A stretch of DNA of 60,000 bases, from positions 5,148,001 to 5,208,000 of the forward strand of contig OU612068.1 in NCBI GenBank assembly GCA_914767715.1, read 5' to 3'. The number at the start of each line of letters is the position of its first letter. Position 1 is the first letter of the stretch. Under the pieces are notes generated by a model. That model did not search any database. It was given only the letters and a program-made list of their open reading frames with translations, and was not told where the DNA came from. Below are positions 1 through 11,148 of the stretch, in pieces. The position numbers were made by a program, and so were the translations under genes. The stretch is from Membranipora membranacea (lineage: Eukaryota; Bryozoa; Gymnolaemata; Cheilostomatida; Membraniporidae).

Positions 1-225
1 AAGGTGTTTGCTGCTCATTCACAGCTTGCTTTAATGTGTAATAATTAAAAATAAAGATTCTGAGGAGAATTCATCATTTTCACACCTTCTGGATATTCTT
101 ATTTATTGCACTGTCATTGCACTACCAAGGCCGTAACATTACATGATTATAATATATCGTTTGAGAGTGTCATTTACCATTTTACATTTTGAGAAGACGG
201 TGATGCCGTTCAGCAGCTGACAGAC

Positions 226-1185
226 ATGAACATCACATTCTGTGATCCAGAGGATGTGAAAGACAGTGTCTGTGTGAAATCTTATGTGGAACAGATAATC
301 TTAACTATCGGCATCATTATAATTGTGGCCAACACGATTCACTTGACATTTCTTTCACAGTTGCGGCAGCATAAAGGCTCGGTTTTTTACAAGACTTTGA
401 GACTGATCACATGTCTGGATATATTGACTACAGTATGGAACACCACTGGAATGCTCTGTCTATGGAGGGAAATATTGGAGTTCCCTTATCCAGCCGTGCT
501 ACTCACCCGGTCATTGTTAGCTTTTGGTACAGCTTACTTTAAATACTGGGTTTATTTGTTCACCATATCAGAGCGCTGGTTGATACTGGCCAAACCGTTC
601 CAATACGAGCATCACATTTTTGTAACAAGGTACGATACATGGGTGGGCATTGCGGCTTTTGGTTCGTTGGTATTCATTTCTTCACTGTATGTGATACCAT
701 TCTTTGCTTTCAGCGACGTGATCTGTTATGATAAGGGGTTTGGTGGCCTTTTTTGTCAGGCAAGCCACTTCTATGTGTGCTCCGTGCCGGTGGCGCTTAT
801 CAATCTGCCCATTACTATTTTTGCTATTCTGTTTTTCATGGAATATGTAAGAATGAGAAAGCGCCGACACACAAGAGATCACGATGGGACAGCGAAACAG
901 GCAGCGGAATATGTGTTGGCATCTACAACCGCTTATTTCTTTAATTCTTTGTTTATGCTTGTATGGTTTTCTTTCAATAACCGAACTGAGGTTCGAGAGC
1001 TAAAGCCTCTAACCATCATGGTTGACCAACTCAACGGAATTTGGAACATATTGGCACTGTATGCCACAATGAAGTCGTACCGTGAGAAAGTGGCGCAGAT
1101 GATTTACAGTATTTTTGCAAAATGTAAGCCGATGAGGAAGGTTCACCCAGTTGCACACATAGAAGTAAATCCTGTCACTTGCTGA
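226..1185 (+). CDS. Rhodopsin-family (class A) G-protein-coupled receptor, single exon
   Basis: Intact uninterrupted frame of 319 codons with an ATG in acceptable context (gacATGaac) and a TGA stop. Seven hydrophobic segments can be seen at about residues 22-46, 57-78, 92-115, 138-162, 184-208, 226-250 and 264-284. Class A landmarks: Asn36 in TM1, Asp65 in TM2, SERW at 115-118 in place of E/DRY, Trp139 and Pro158 in TM4, Pro195 in TM5, and NILALY at 274-279 in place of NPxxY. Asn2 is a possible N-glycosylation site. A basic loop (RKRRH, 211-215) follows TM5 and a cysteine at 300 could be palmitoylated. TM6 lacks the usual CWxP. By family it should be a plasma-membrane receptor signalling through heterotrimeric G proteins. 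The ligand is unknown; it looks like the lineage-expanded peptide-receptor-like GPCRs of invertebrates. It is not part of the downstream duplication. Confidence 0.85.
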   Translation: MNITFCDPEDVKDSVCVKSYVEQIILTIGIIIIVANTIHLTFLSQLRQHKGSVFYKTLRLITCLDILTTVWNTTGMLCLWREILEFPYPAVLLTRSLLAFGTAYFKYWVYLFTISERWLILAKPFQYEHHIFVTRYDTWVGIAAFGSLVFISSLYVIPFFAFSDVICYDKGFGGLFCQASHFYVCSVPVALINLPITIFAILFFMEYVRMRKRRHTRDHDGTAKQAAEYVLASTTAYFFNSLFMLVWFSFNNRTEVRELKPLTIMVDQLNGIWNILALYATMKSYREKVAQMIYSIFAKCKPMRKVHPVAHIEVNPVTC

Positions 1186-2364
1186 GACATTTCGGATCAT
1201 ACCACCTATGTTTGATCTGTACGACCTGCGAATTATTATAGGATGATGAATAGTAAAAAGATGAAAAGAATATGAGGGTAAAAGTTCAATTATCTGTGTA
1301 TGGACTGTGAGAACAGCTTTTTTTTTAGGTTTTTGTCTCATTCAATGTTTGTTACGCTTTTTAAATTTTCCTTTGGGATTGGCATTTTCAATCCAATCTA
1401 TAAAATGTGCTGTCTTTTACATGTTATTGTTACCTTATTAGCAAAGGAATACTAGCAGCAGTTTAGTTTCGCTAATGTAGGGGTGGCTAATGCAAAGTAA
1501 TGAAGTTTAGTAAATGTTAGCTAACTGTAAATTTTGTTATTCTAGCCCTGTGTATAAATGCAAACCTTCCTATTATGAATACTTTTCATCTTTAGGGTTG
1601 CTACAAGTTTTAATGTTTCTAACTGATTGTTTGCTCGATTTCCTCCTTGGTGGTGATTTGTTATGGACAGGTTCATCTGGTCCTCCTAAACAAGAAACAA
1701 AAAAGGCACATCATATCAATGAACTAGTTTAGCTTAGTTCATTGATCATATATGGCAATCTGGTGGTAAGGTTCTGTAGTAGTGACGTGACCTGTGCCTA
1801 ATATTAGTTGTTGATTAGTTTTACTTTTATCATATATATATATATATATATGCAATACTTATTTTTATGAATAAATTCAGATTAGTTTTCAATAAAAGCA
1901 AAGCGACTCAAATAAATTTAATACATTGATTGATTACAGGTTAAGGAATAAATTTTATTTTCAAAATTAATGCAGAAAATAACCAAAACAGTCCAGAAAA
2001 CTTGAAATAACTGCCCAATATGAGTGAGGTTGAGGGTTTACAGATGACAATGTGGGAGGTTTAGATAAAGGTGTGGCTTTGAAACTTTATGTTGCTCTAT
2101 TTCTGGCATGTGATTTGTGTATCCCATCATAATCCAACTGGGTGGATTGCGAAATACTCTATATTGCTGGCAACAGAAATTTTACTTTACAAAAATCTTA
2201 AACTATTCTATATCGACCTATGATTGGAAAGAAGCTCTACCATAGCACAAATGCGATCTTACTGGGTTGCCATACAATGTTTTTTGACTGCTTTTGGATG
2301 AAAGTGATGTTGTCTGGAGGATTTCATGAGGCCACAAAGTTAGATTCTGAATATTGAGAGAGTA
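1186..2364. other. Intergenic, no gene seen
   Basis: AT-rich DNA after the receptor gene. Short open frames here have no recognisable product and no splice context. The only clear structure is the TA-dinucleotide run listed separately. Confidence 0.6.
1830..1852. repeat. (TA)n microsatellite
   Basis: An uninterrupted alternating TA run of about 20 bases between tttatca and tgcaata. Confidence 0.85.
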
Positions 2365-3020
2365 CGATAGGCCAGAAGCACCCTAGCTGTAACTGCTCTA
2401 TAAAAAAATGGCACGGACAATTTTTGATGGCAGGAAACTGATCGCATATTATACTTCATTGATGTTTCTTCTGTAAAATTCACCGGGTGTACCCAGTTGT
2501 AGTGGTCATATTTAGAAATTAAAAGGTGTTTTGTTTTTGCATTATATGTGTGGGGACATAACTCCTATGCTGTGTAATATTACTAATCTAATCTTCAGGG
2601 AATTCCAGGTTGAAACTGCATTGTGGGGATTTTGTTGACTTGCCAATTTATTTACCAAGTAAACTTGCAGAAGTCTGCTCGTGTCAGATCAGGACAAATT
2701 TTAAATTTTCAATAAGTATAATGTCAGATCTTTATGAGGTTAGTATGATACTGTCTTGCGGCAGCATATCCGCAATATTTCTCAAAATTGCATATAATAA
2801 GTGAAATGTTAAGAATTCAATAAAAGGTGTTTCTAGGGTGGAACAACGTGCTGAATCCAATATTAAGGGTGTACCCAGTTGTAGCGATCATGTCAGCGGC
2901 AGCGCGGCAGCATATCCTCATTTCCTCTAAAATTGCTTTTAATGAGTGAAATATTAAGAGTTTAAATAAAAGGTGTTTCAAGGGTATAATAACGTGCTGA
3001 ATATAAAGAAATAAGGGTGT

Positions 3021-3148
3021 AACCTAGAACAAGTTTGATCCAATTGCCTGCATGGCTGTTGCACCCGATCCACTGGTCACGCTGCGGCGTGACAAGTGGA
3101 TTGGAATCCACTCGGAATGCAGGCAAATGGACCAAACTTGGTCTAGTG
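3021..3148. mobile_element. Small fold-back MITE nested in the transposon core
   Basis: CAAGTTTGATCCAATTGCCTGCAT at the left faces ATGCAGGCAAATGGACCAAACTTG at the right, giving a hairpin of about 110 bp (3030-3140) whose middle is also self-complementary (GATCCACT...AGTGGATT). It splits a copy of the host tandem unit between GGGTGTA and TGTATCCAGT, so GTGTA or TGTA is probably its target duplication. Confidence 0.6.
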
Positions 3149-4108
3149 TATCCAGTCGTAGCAATCATGTCAGCGGAAGATCGGCAGCGCGGCAGCATAT
3201 ACGAGTTTTAAACAAGGGTATATCTAGGGTAGAAAAACGTGCTGAATTTAAACCTGAGAGTGTACCCAGTTGTAGCAGTCATGTCAGCGGCAGCGCGGCA
3301 GCATACCTGCAATTTTCTTCACAATCGGTTAGGTAAGTGAAATGTTAAGTGATTAATATGGTCAGCAGGAAACACGACTATATGTATGATTTTAGCAAGA
3401 TATTCTATCACATCATTTTAAAAGTTGGTCAGCGACAGCACTGCATCTCAATGAGAACAAGACAAAAAGCAGCCTAGACGTGAGACAATTTGATGTAGGA
3501 AAAAAGTGTGTACCCAGTTGAAGAGGTCAGCCGCAGCACTACTGCATATCCAAATATTCACACTATCGATATGTGATTAGTGGGAAGTAAAGAGTTTGAT
3601 GCAGCAGATGACACAAGTCAAGACTATAGTCCTGGGTTCTACATTGTATGTGTCTATCATTGCATGAGGTGGTTGGTGAGAGACAGCGCTACCGCATATC
3701 CCCATATCGTGTCATTAGCATGTTAGGAAAGTATGCGAAGCTGGCATATCTAAGTTTTTCAGACTCTGACAGTTGGGTTTCTTTGCTGAAAAGTGAGGCA
3801 CTCGCCACTCATTGAACTTTTTGCTCATGTGTTATGCAAAAGATATCCAGCCGAAAAATGACATCAGAGGCAATTGAAACATCAAAAATGTTGTTGGTAA
3901 TTGCCCAAAGACAGTGGTCTTAAGACCATACAATATCATACTAGTCCCATAAGAAGTTTGACATAATTCAATTGAAATTTTTCAATTTGTGCTGGTCTGA
4001 TACGAGCAGACTTCTCTACAAGTTTACTTCGTGAATTAATTGCCATGTCAACAAATCCCACAATGCAATTTCAACCTGGAATTCCCTGATGGTTAGATTA
4101 GTTAGACT

Positions 4109-4132
4109 CATAGACTTAATATTAAGTCTATG
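4109..4132. repeat. Perfect 24-bp palindrome
   Basis: CATAGACTTAAT followed directly by its reverse complement, within the right arm of the transposon. The left arm lacks it, so it arose after the two arms were formed. Confidence 0.8.
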
Positions 4133-4345
4133 GTTAGACTACACAGAATAGGAGTTATTTCCCCACACATATAATGCCAAAACAAAACACCTTTTAATTT
4201 CTAAATATGACCACTACAACTGGGTACATCCAGTGAATTTTACAGAACATACACCAATGGAGTATAAAACGTGATCAATATCCTGCCATCAAATATTGTC
4301 CGTGCCATAACAACTTATGCTATAGCTGCTTCTGGCCTACGAATG

Positions 4346-5129
4346 ATGTATAGGCGAGGGAATTTACGGCAAGATATTGCTGGCTGTGGTTATAAGCTCT
4401 TCATACATGGCAGCATAACTCCAAATTATAATTTTTTTTTATTTGACCTGTAATGAAATATCCTAGGGCCCAGGCTCCCTGGATTGACACACAGTTGTAA
4501 AAGCTACTTTCACTCCTAAGATGCATCATGTCATGGATTATCAGTGGGTCATGGCGTAAAACCTTACCCAGGTCTCACTGAACTGAGAGGCAGTTCATCA
4601 CTGGGGGGCATGTAGAGAAAAAGCCATAGAGTTAGAGACTTGTTTGTGAATTGAACACAGTATTGTCACATTGCATAATATCACATTGCAATTAATCCAT
4701 TGTCTACAAAACATGTCTGCAGATTACAGAGCTGTGTGTGTGTATAAGAATATGATGTAATATAATCTTGTTGCAGTCTAAACTTGTTCTACTTATTCAA
4801 CTCATTCATATCTTGCCAACTAGTTGCACACTGATACCAAGTTGTGAGAGTTTAAAGTTTCATTTCAATATTGTCCGAATAGCGAATCGCTCGACCATTT
4901 TTAACCTACAAGAATTCTGCAGATCAGGACTTAGACTTAGACAGCTTGGTTCTGACCAGGTTTGTCTTTTTTTGCCTGTACTTTTCAAAAATGCTTAGAT
5001 CGCTCTGTTACCTGGGGATGCTACTTTGCAGTTATAGTATTCACAAATTGTTCTGCTACAAGGTTTTTATATTTCTAATCATATAACACTAGCAATATAC
5101 AGCTCTAGGGGGTTCCTATGTTAGACAGA
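4346..5129. other. Intergenic, no gene seen
   Basis: No open frame with family features, no RNA gene and no inverted repeats of note. It ends where the segmental duplication begins. Confidence 0.5.
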
Positions 5130-5683
5130 GGCTTCGATTTGTGGTAAGGGTTCGCGTATGTAGATCAGAATTAGCTAGAGTGAGGTCTGCAGGGAGGTCG
5201 GGTGGGTGTCAGTAGAGGGGTTTAGCTCCAATGCTGGTCATTTGGATCGAACTTGATCTCCATGCAGCCAATGAATCTAGGCACCTGGATGTAATACTGA
5301 AAGATCATGAACTATCATTGACAATGCTGAACATAATTTAGAATTTAGAGTAATTATGATATGACACATTATCATTACTCCAGGCCCCAGGGCTCATACA
5401 GACATGTCTCCCTATTTAGCCAGTTTGGAATACCATTTATGTGCAATAATGCTCTCAGTAATGTTTTAAGAATGACGCAATTCCTTGTATGAATGAGAGA
5501 ACTCCTAATTTTTTACCATAAACATAATAAATAAGTATTTGTATATTTATGGTTTTAACCTATGTTTTTAACTTAGAAATATGATGAACAAGGGGGGTTG
5601 CACCACACTCCAGACCTCCAGAATTTTAGGTCTGCCAACTTGTTATGCATGCTAGGGCTACATCATGGTTACAAAGTGATGGT

Positions 5684-5711
5684 ATGATATCCTGACTGTA
5701 CAGGATATCAT
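5684..5711. repeat. Inverted repeat, 11-bp arms
   Basis: ATGATATCCTG and CAGGATATCAT flank a 6-base loop. Block B lacks it, along with about 70 neighbouring bases. Confidence 0.7.
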
Positions 5712-6098
5712 GATGACCTTGATCACACCCAATATTCTTATTCTTCTGAGATGTGGGAGCAGAGTATGTCAAGTATGCGGTCAATGAACTCTGTGAACAC
5801 ATCAAGGGAGTTCATATTGAGGTGATGAAATATCTGTGTCGAAAGGCCAAAGTAATTTGATTGGATGCCTTTTTTTTCAAATATTTAACTGCTGATAAGA
5901 AAATCTAACTGGCCGCAACTGGTCACTGTTTGAGACTATTCTTGAAATTTTGTTTTAGTTAGCCTGAACACAAACACTGTGTCGTACACTGGCTCTGCTG
6001 TATTCTTCTGATTTGCAGGGCTCCACTTTGCTGCAGTATATGGGACATTTGATTTATAAGTTAGGATTTGTGTGAAAAGGTATTTATGTCAATGGGTG

Positions 6099-6113
6099 TG
6101 GGGGGGGGGGGGG
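6099..6113. repeat. Homopolymeric G tract
   Basis: A run of about 14 G; block B has an equivalent run near 19963-19979. Such runs mutate quickly and are error-prone in assemblies. Confidence 0.8.
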
Positions 6114-6373
6114 CTGGATATGGATGAATAAGGAATTGCAGTGCTCTGTGATCCTGATGAGATGACCCTGTTAATGGGCAATCACATCTATTGGCTGTCA
6201 TTTCTCTAGTTTTGAACTATCTGCTTGAGTTGTCCATCTGTAGCAGTATTTATAATCTTTGTCTGTAGTCATTTGCTCGAGGTCGAGGTCATTATTTTTT
6301 ACATTAATTTTCTAGCCGCAATGAATAAACAATTTGACCTGTCAACTTAAGGACTGCGCATCACATTTTCGCC

Positions 6374-6960
6374 TTAGGAATTTTTATAGGGAATATAAGT
6401 CTTATTGATGTCTTTGGTTCCATGCACTGCAAGTCACAAAACTTTTTTACTTTAATTTATTTTCCTACTTTTTAATGGAAAATATTCATCATTGTGTCCA
6501 TCGTGTATTTCATGCTTGATGGTCAATGGCTTTCCTGTTTTGAATGTTGGCCATCTCATGATTGTTTGTCCACCAAATATTGTTGATTATTATACCCATC
6601 CATGGTGGTTTGAGAAACAGGGAGCAGGAAAACATTGTTTGTTTGGCCATTTATAGAAATATATCCTGCCTTCTGTCCATGCCCATTCAGCAAAGACTGA
6701 CTGTCTATATGCGCCCATCAGATAGAAACACATTTGAGGTGGGGGAGATTTAAAACTGGAACGACAAAAGGTTTCACATCGACTATATACACCCCGTAGG
6801 CCGTACGGCTGTGAGCCTGTGTTACCTCTGGAGTCACTTGGGTGTTATACCGTTTAATTTACAAAAGGGATTGTCCATTCTGTGATCTCAGAGTATGTGT
6901 GCTTGTTTCTATTTCATCAATCAAGTTAACATTTAGGAAACTTAAAAATATAAGACTAAA
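6374..6960. other. Intergenic, no gene seen
   Basis: Sequence between the end of block A and the hAT remnant. I find no coding signal. It has no counterpart after block B, so one of the two duplicates was rearranged here. Confidence 0.5.
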
Positions 6961-6999
6961 GTGGTGAGGAGACAAATAGCTATGACAATGTCGCAGCAA

Positions 7000-7225
7000 G
7001 AGCTGTGCTACTCGAGTACAAATTCGAGTACAAGTACTACTCGAGTACCGATTTCAACTACTCTCTACTCTACTCGAAGGGGCCATAGGTATACTCTACT
7101 TGTACTCCCTTGGGAAGAAAGTACTCGGAATCTACTTGCAAACTTAAATACTCTACTCTACTTTACTCTACATCAAATATACTTACTCTACTTAACTCTA
7201 CATCAAATATACTCTACTCTTACTT
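7000..7225. repeat. Degenerate low-complexity repeat (ACTCTACTC / CGAGTAC)
   Basis: Dense repetition of CTACTC, ACTCGAGTAC and CATCAAATATAC words. It borders the hAT transposase remnant and may be part of that element. Confidence 0.7.
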
Positions 7226-7261
7226 GCACCAGGGAGTTGTCAACTCCCTGTTGACACATAA

Positions 7262-7545
7262 TATTATTTCTGCGGCCAGTTTACTATGTATCTGGAGCTT
7301 GCCAGATCAACACCCATGGCAGCACGCGATTCGTTGGTGTTCTGGCACCAAAAGCGGGAAATACTCTTCAAGCTGTACCCTCTTGGCCAAAAAGTGTTGC
7401 GTGTGCCGGCATGTTCTGCTGCGTCGAGAGGATATTCTCTCACGGTGGCAACATGATGAGGCCACATCGCACCTCAATGAGCGATGCCGTTCTGGAGAAC
7501 CTCATTTTCTGCAAATGCAACAGGCTGCAGGGCCTAGTATAAATA
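7262..7545 (+). pseudogene. hAT transposase C-terminal (dimerisation domain) fragment, frameshifted
   Basis: Read with one or two frame changes, the region matches the conserved C-terminal order of hAT/ZBED transposases: FWHQKR, then a KVLxVPA segment, then SAAS, RIFSHGGN, then NMMRPHR and LENLIFCKCN. The signature ASERxFSxxG becomes SAAS plus RIFSHGG across a frameshift near 7425. No N-terminal BED finger or catalytic core is visible nearby. It is a truncated dead copy that cannot supply transposase, though its presence shows that hAT elements were active in this lineage. Confidence 0.7.
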
Positions 7546-7744
7546 AAGAAAACTAGAACCCGGGGATAGTTGGACATTATACTATTATATTATCATATTA
7601 TTTTATCATATTATTATCATACCCTAATCATTATCATATTATATATATAGGCCTACCTGTACTGGTTAATTTGGCTGTTTTACTTGATTGTTCGTTTTAC
7701 TTTAATTTAATAAAAAGTACTTGATATTTGATTAATGTACTCAA

Positions 7745-7993
7745 TTAAATTACGATGAGAAAAGTCCAAACCTCCAAGCCAAGAGCTAGGTGGTACCTGA
7801 GAGCCGTTATAAAGGCGGCCTGATTCTTCACTGATGTCAGGTTGTCAGGCAGCATGTTCCCAAGTGCTGCCATTTGATGTGAGACCCTTCGTTGACCTGA
7901 ACTGGTCGTGGAATTGGGAAGATGAAGTTTTATGGGCTTCAATGCTCTGAATAAACAGCAGCATAGGGCATCCCTCAATCGCACATGGATCAC
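7745..7993 (-). pseudogene. LINE ORF2 3' end (CR1/L2/Jockey-type), fragment, duplicate 1
   Basis: The minus-strand frame of about 80 residues has the layout typical of the C-terminal tail of LINE reverse-transcriptase polyproteins: a basic residue run, QRRVSHQMAALGNMLPDNL (compare rSFxxxAxxLWNxLPxxI), then AAFITALRYHLA (compare FKxxLKxxL). It is 5' truncated. A near-identical copy lies at 22858-23106, in the same place relative to the second AMP-binding gene, so the LINE inserted before the segmental duplication. Confidence 0.6.
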
Positions 7994-8100
7994 CTAGAAC
8001 AGTCTATTTTAAGAACTGACCTTTGAACTGATTCCGGTCTGTGTGCTTGCCTGCACTTAAAAAAACCACCAATGAGGACAGTCTCTTTCTGCAGATTCCG

Positions 8101-8408
8101 TGTCAAAATGCCATGGCCAAAATGCCATTGGGACAAAATGCCATTGCCATAATGCCATTGTCATAATGCCATGGCCATAATGCCATAGGTGAAAACACCA
8201 CTGCACAATATACCAATGCTAAAATACCAGTTGTACAAAACGCCAGTTGTGTCAAAATACCAGTGGATATAAAGCCAGATGTGTCAAAATACCAGTGCAT
8301 ATAAAGCCAGATTGGACATAATACCATGCGGGACAACATACCATATCCCAAAATACCATTGCCAAAATGCCAAAATATATAACCAAAGGAGATCAAGCCA
8401 CATTGTAT
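8101..8408. repeat. Left minisatellite arm of the fold-back element
   Basis: Tandem CCATGGCCATAATG / CCATTGGGACAAAATG type units, grading inward to CCAGTTGTGTCAAAATA and CCAGATTGGACATAATA units. Confidence 0.8.
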
Positions 8409-8979
8409 TTTTTTAGTCACATTACAGCTGCGGGTTGCTTGATCAGAGTAGGGGGTGTTTCAGTTGGTTAGAGCCATCTCCTTCACTGTTCAAGTCTCGA
8501 AGTTTCTTCGTTCAATTTCAATTATATCTGGGGTTTGTTGGGATCCACAAACTGAGAGCTAGTGACTTGTAATAAATATTTCCCAACCATTCTTCAAATA
8601 TCAACTAAAGGCATGTTTGTGAACCATCCGTCTGCTGTGTTGGTGGTGCAATGATTTTGTCTTGCCATGTTATATAAATAGCAAATGGTATGTGCAGCAA
8701 AAGAGAAAATGGGATCAGAGGATAGTGATACGTGTAGTGTAACTTACAAATTTATTCAAAAATAAAACAAACCACATGTACAGACCAACCCTACCTGAGT
8801 ACAAAATAATCTTTGCATTGTTGTAGCACAGAAAATAGGCTCAAATAAAACTTAAGTTCTTCAATGAGGCATTACGCGTGCAGATGGTGAGTCTTGACGA
8901 GTTTTTTGTGTGCGCTGTGCTCGCTGTCTACCGGCACCCTCGGGCTCTTTGGCAGCTTTTTGGAGGATTTAGCTCCCCA

Positions 8980-10190
8980 CGAACTGACTTATTGTTGGTG
9001 ACATCAACATTGATCTGAATCCAGAAAAAAATTTTGACTTAGCTTCAAAAAACTAAAGCAAGTTGAGTTAAAGCCAATATTTTTATATTCTTATTAGATC
9101 CCAGCCGGAATTTGTGAAACCAAAATAATTATTTTATATTATCTATTACTATTATTAAATCCGAACATAAAAATGTGCACCTTAGATTTAAACATTTCAG
9201 ATCAACAATTCCTAACGGATGAACACAACTAAAATAAATCAATGTGTTATTATAAGAAATTATACAATAACAAAATTGTTACAGAAATATCTGACACCAA
9301 CTTTCAATGGAAAACCAAGCTCATGCATTGATAATGCCAGCAACAAAATTAGTGCCAGAAAGCATCAACGTCCTACTATCAAGAAACCTTGGATGACTAA
9401 GCAGTTATTTACACTCACCAAAGAGGGTACTAAACTTCACAAAATAAGCAAAAAGCGTTCAAAAACCATAGAGGAAATTTAAAAATCATTGTAACAAATT
9501 TGGCATTAGATGGGCGCAGTACAACTGACACAATCAATATTATAATGGAACAACTTTACGGCCATTTTATTGATGGAAGAATGACCCAGGGTTTAATTTT
9601 AAAAGCTTTTGATACAATAAATCACACCGTTCTAATAAGTAAACAGATATTTTTTTCAGATATTATCCCCCTCATAGCGACTGTTAAAAAATTATCTTTT
9701 AAATAGAAAACAGTTGGTATTGGTAAGTGAATTAAATCGGTTTACTGCCTGTCATGATCGGTGCTCCCCAGGGTTCAGTTTTCGGCCAGCACTATTTATA
9801 ATTTATAATGTTGACCTTCTGAATGTATCACCTGATCTAAATTGAAATTTTTTTGCTGACAATACTAATAATTTTAGCACTGAACCTGAAATTACGAAGA
9901 GCAATTTACCTCTGATAAATGAATGGTGTATCACCAACTGTCTTGTCATAAACTATGAGAATACCTTTTTGAGACCTCGAACAACATTTTTAACCAGAAG
10001 ATTAACAGCTCATATTCCGGAACTTTTTTAGAAGAAAGAGGAACAGCATAACTGTCTATGAACATTTTAGAAGCCTGAAAAAGGAATTAGATTTAACCCT
10101 GATGATGATACAAGCACTCTGTCCAGCCGTTGAGCAGAATCTAGAATTAGAGTTCTTGGGCAACGCAAGTGATAGCCAGATAGGACTCTG
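8980..10190 (+). pseudogene. Degenerate LINE (endonuclease end plus reverse transcriptase) inside the fold-back element
   Basis: In order, with many frame breaks: GDINIDL near 8997 (the GDFNxxL motif of the AP-endonuclease), KKPWMTKQL near 9390 (the linker PWMTxxL), LILKAFDTINHTVL near 9590 (RT motif, canonical DLSKAFDTINHxiL), GAPQGSVFGP near 9760 (canonical GVPQGSxLGP), and FFADNTN near 9852 (the catalytic F/YADD changed to ADN). Order and wording fit the Jockey/CR1 group. It is inactive. Confidence 0.75.
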
Positions 10191-10504
10191 AGTGACATCA
10201 AGGGAATTAAACCAGGGGTCACAGTTCTCATATTTTTGAAAAACTAAAAATCATGCCATTACAAATGCTTTTTGAATACAAAGTATAAATATATATACCG
10301 GGGGTGTTGGTAGGGCCAGAGTGCAATCATGCTAGCCTTCATGACGCCGGTAATAGCATCAGAAAAGAGCAGTCAAAACCCTTCAAGCCAAGACATAAAG
10401 TTGGTCAAATTTAGAGAGTCAATTAACTTGCCATAACTGAACTGAACCACCCCCTACTCTGATCGAGCAATCCGCAGCTGCAATGTGACTAAAAAAAAGT
10501 ACAA

Positions 10505-10870
10505 CATGGCTTGATCTCCTTTGGTTATATATTTTGGCATTTTGGCAATGGTATTTTGGGATATGGTATGTTGTCCCGCATGGTATTATGTCCAATCTGG
10601 CTTTATATCCATTGGTATTTTGACACATCTGGCTTTATATCCACTGGTATTTTGACACAATTGGCGTTTTGTACAACTGGTATTTTGGCATTGGTATATT
10701 GTGCAGTGGTGTATTCACCTATGGCATTATGGCCATGGCATTATGGCCATGGCATTATGACAATGGCATTATGTCCCAATGGCATTTTGTCCCAATGGCA
10801 TTTTGGCAATGGCATTATGGCAATGGCATTTTGTCCCAATGGCATTTTGGCCATGGCATTATGGCCGGGT
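10505..10870. repeat. Right minisatellite arm of the fold-back element
   Basis: Inverted counterpart of 8101-8408, with the same order of unit variants running outward to GGCATTATGGCC. Its long plus-strand frames (repeating WHFGNGIM-like words) are a by-product of the repeat period. Confidence 0.8.
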
Positions 10871-11148
10871 ACCGTTTCTGCGCGTTAAAAAGGCAATGAC
10901 CTGTAACTAGGTCAGACAGATAATTAAACATAAATACCTGATATATCATACTCTGTTTTGTAGTTGACATTCTTGTGGTTACTGGCTAGCAGTGTGGTTG
11001 CTTTCCTCAGCACTTAGCTTATCACTGACCCGTAGGGCGCAGACTCAGGTCATCTTCATCTTCATTTTTAGTCTGAAAGTGTCAGCAGCTAACTCTAGCA
11101 GGCTTTAACTTCAAATTAATTCGGTTAACAGAAGACTACCAAACCAAC

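Larger units (their letters stand above)
2365..4345. mobile_element. About 2 kb non-autonomous DNA transposon with long inverted ends and a tandem-repeat core
   Basis: The left arm (about 2365-2715) is repeated in inverted orientation at about 3960-4345. Both arms share, in the same order, the blocks TAGGCCAGAAGC, ATGGCACGGACAAT, GTGTACCCAGTTGTAGTGGTC, AAAAGGTGTTTTG, GTGTGGGGA and GAATTCCAGGTTGAAA, facing each other. The core holds diverged tandem copies of a unit with GTGTACCCAGTTGTAGC and ATGTCAGCGGCAGCGCGGCAGCATA-like segments (about 2868, 3145, 3250 and 3508). There is no transposase frame, so it is non-autonomous. The superfamily cannot be told because I could not fix the target duplication. 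Confidence 0.75.
5130..6373. repeat. Segmental duplication block A, partner of 19092-20219
   Basis: From TGTGGTAAGGGTTCGCGTATG onward this block aligns along its length with 19092-20219. Shared landmarks are AATGAATCTAGGCACC, the ATTACTCCAGGCCCCAGGGC segment, the G-tract followed by CTGGATATGGATGAATAAGG, and the end at CATCACATTTTCGCCT. The two differ by small indels and substitutions. This marks the left edge of the unit whose duplication produced the two AMP-binding genes. Confidence 0.8.
8093..10874. mobile_element. Fold-back-type element of 2.8 kb with minisatellite inverted arms
   Basis: Two inverted arms (8101-8408 and 10505-10870) consist of tandem units of about 17 bp built on GGCATTNTGGCCATGGCATT or its complement. 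The arms mirror each other over more than 300 bp. The element is flanked by TTTCTGC at 8086-8092 and 10875-10881, and the related upstream region of copy 2 (about 23195-23215) carries one TTTCTGC with no insertion. Arms made of short tandem units, a short target duplication and a heterogeneous middle fit the Foldback/TU class known from Drosophila and sea urchin. The middle holds a LINE relic. It lies about 275 bp upstream of the copy 1 start codon. Confidence 0.75.

Noticed and set aside
8103-10888. Open frames with repeated WHFGNGIM / FWHFGNGIL words on either strand
   Set aside because: They are translations of the 17-bp minisatellite arms and occur in mirror image on both arms.
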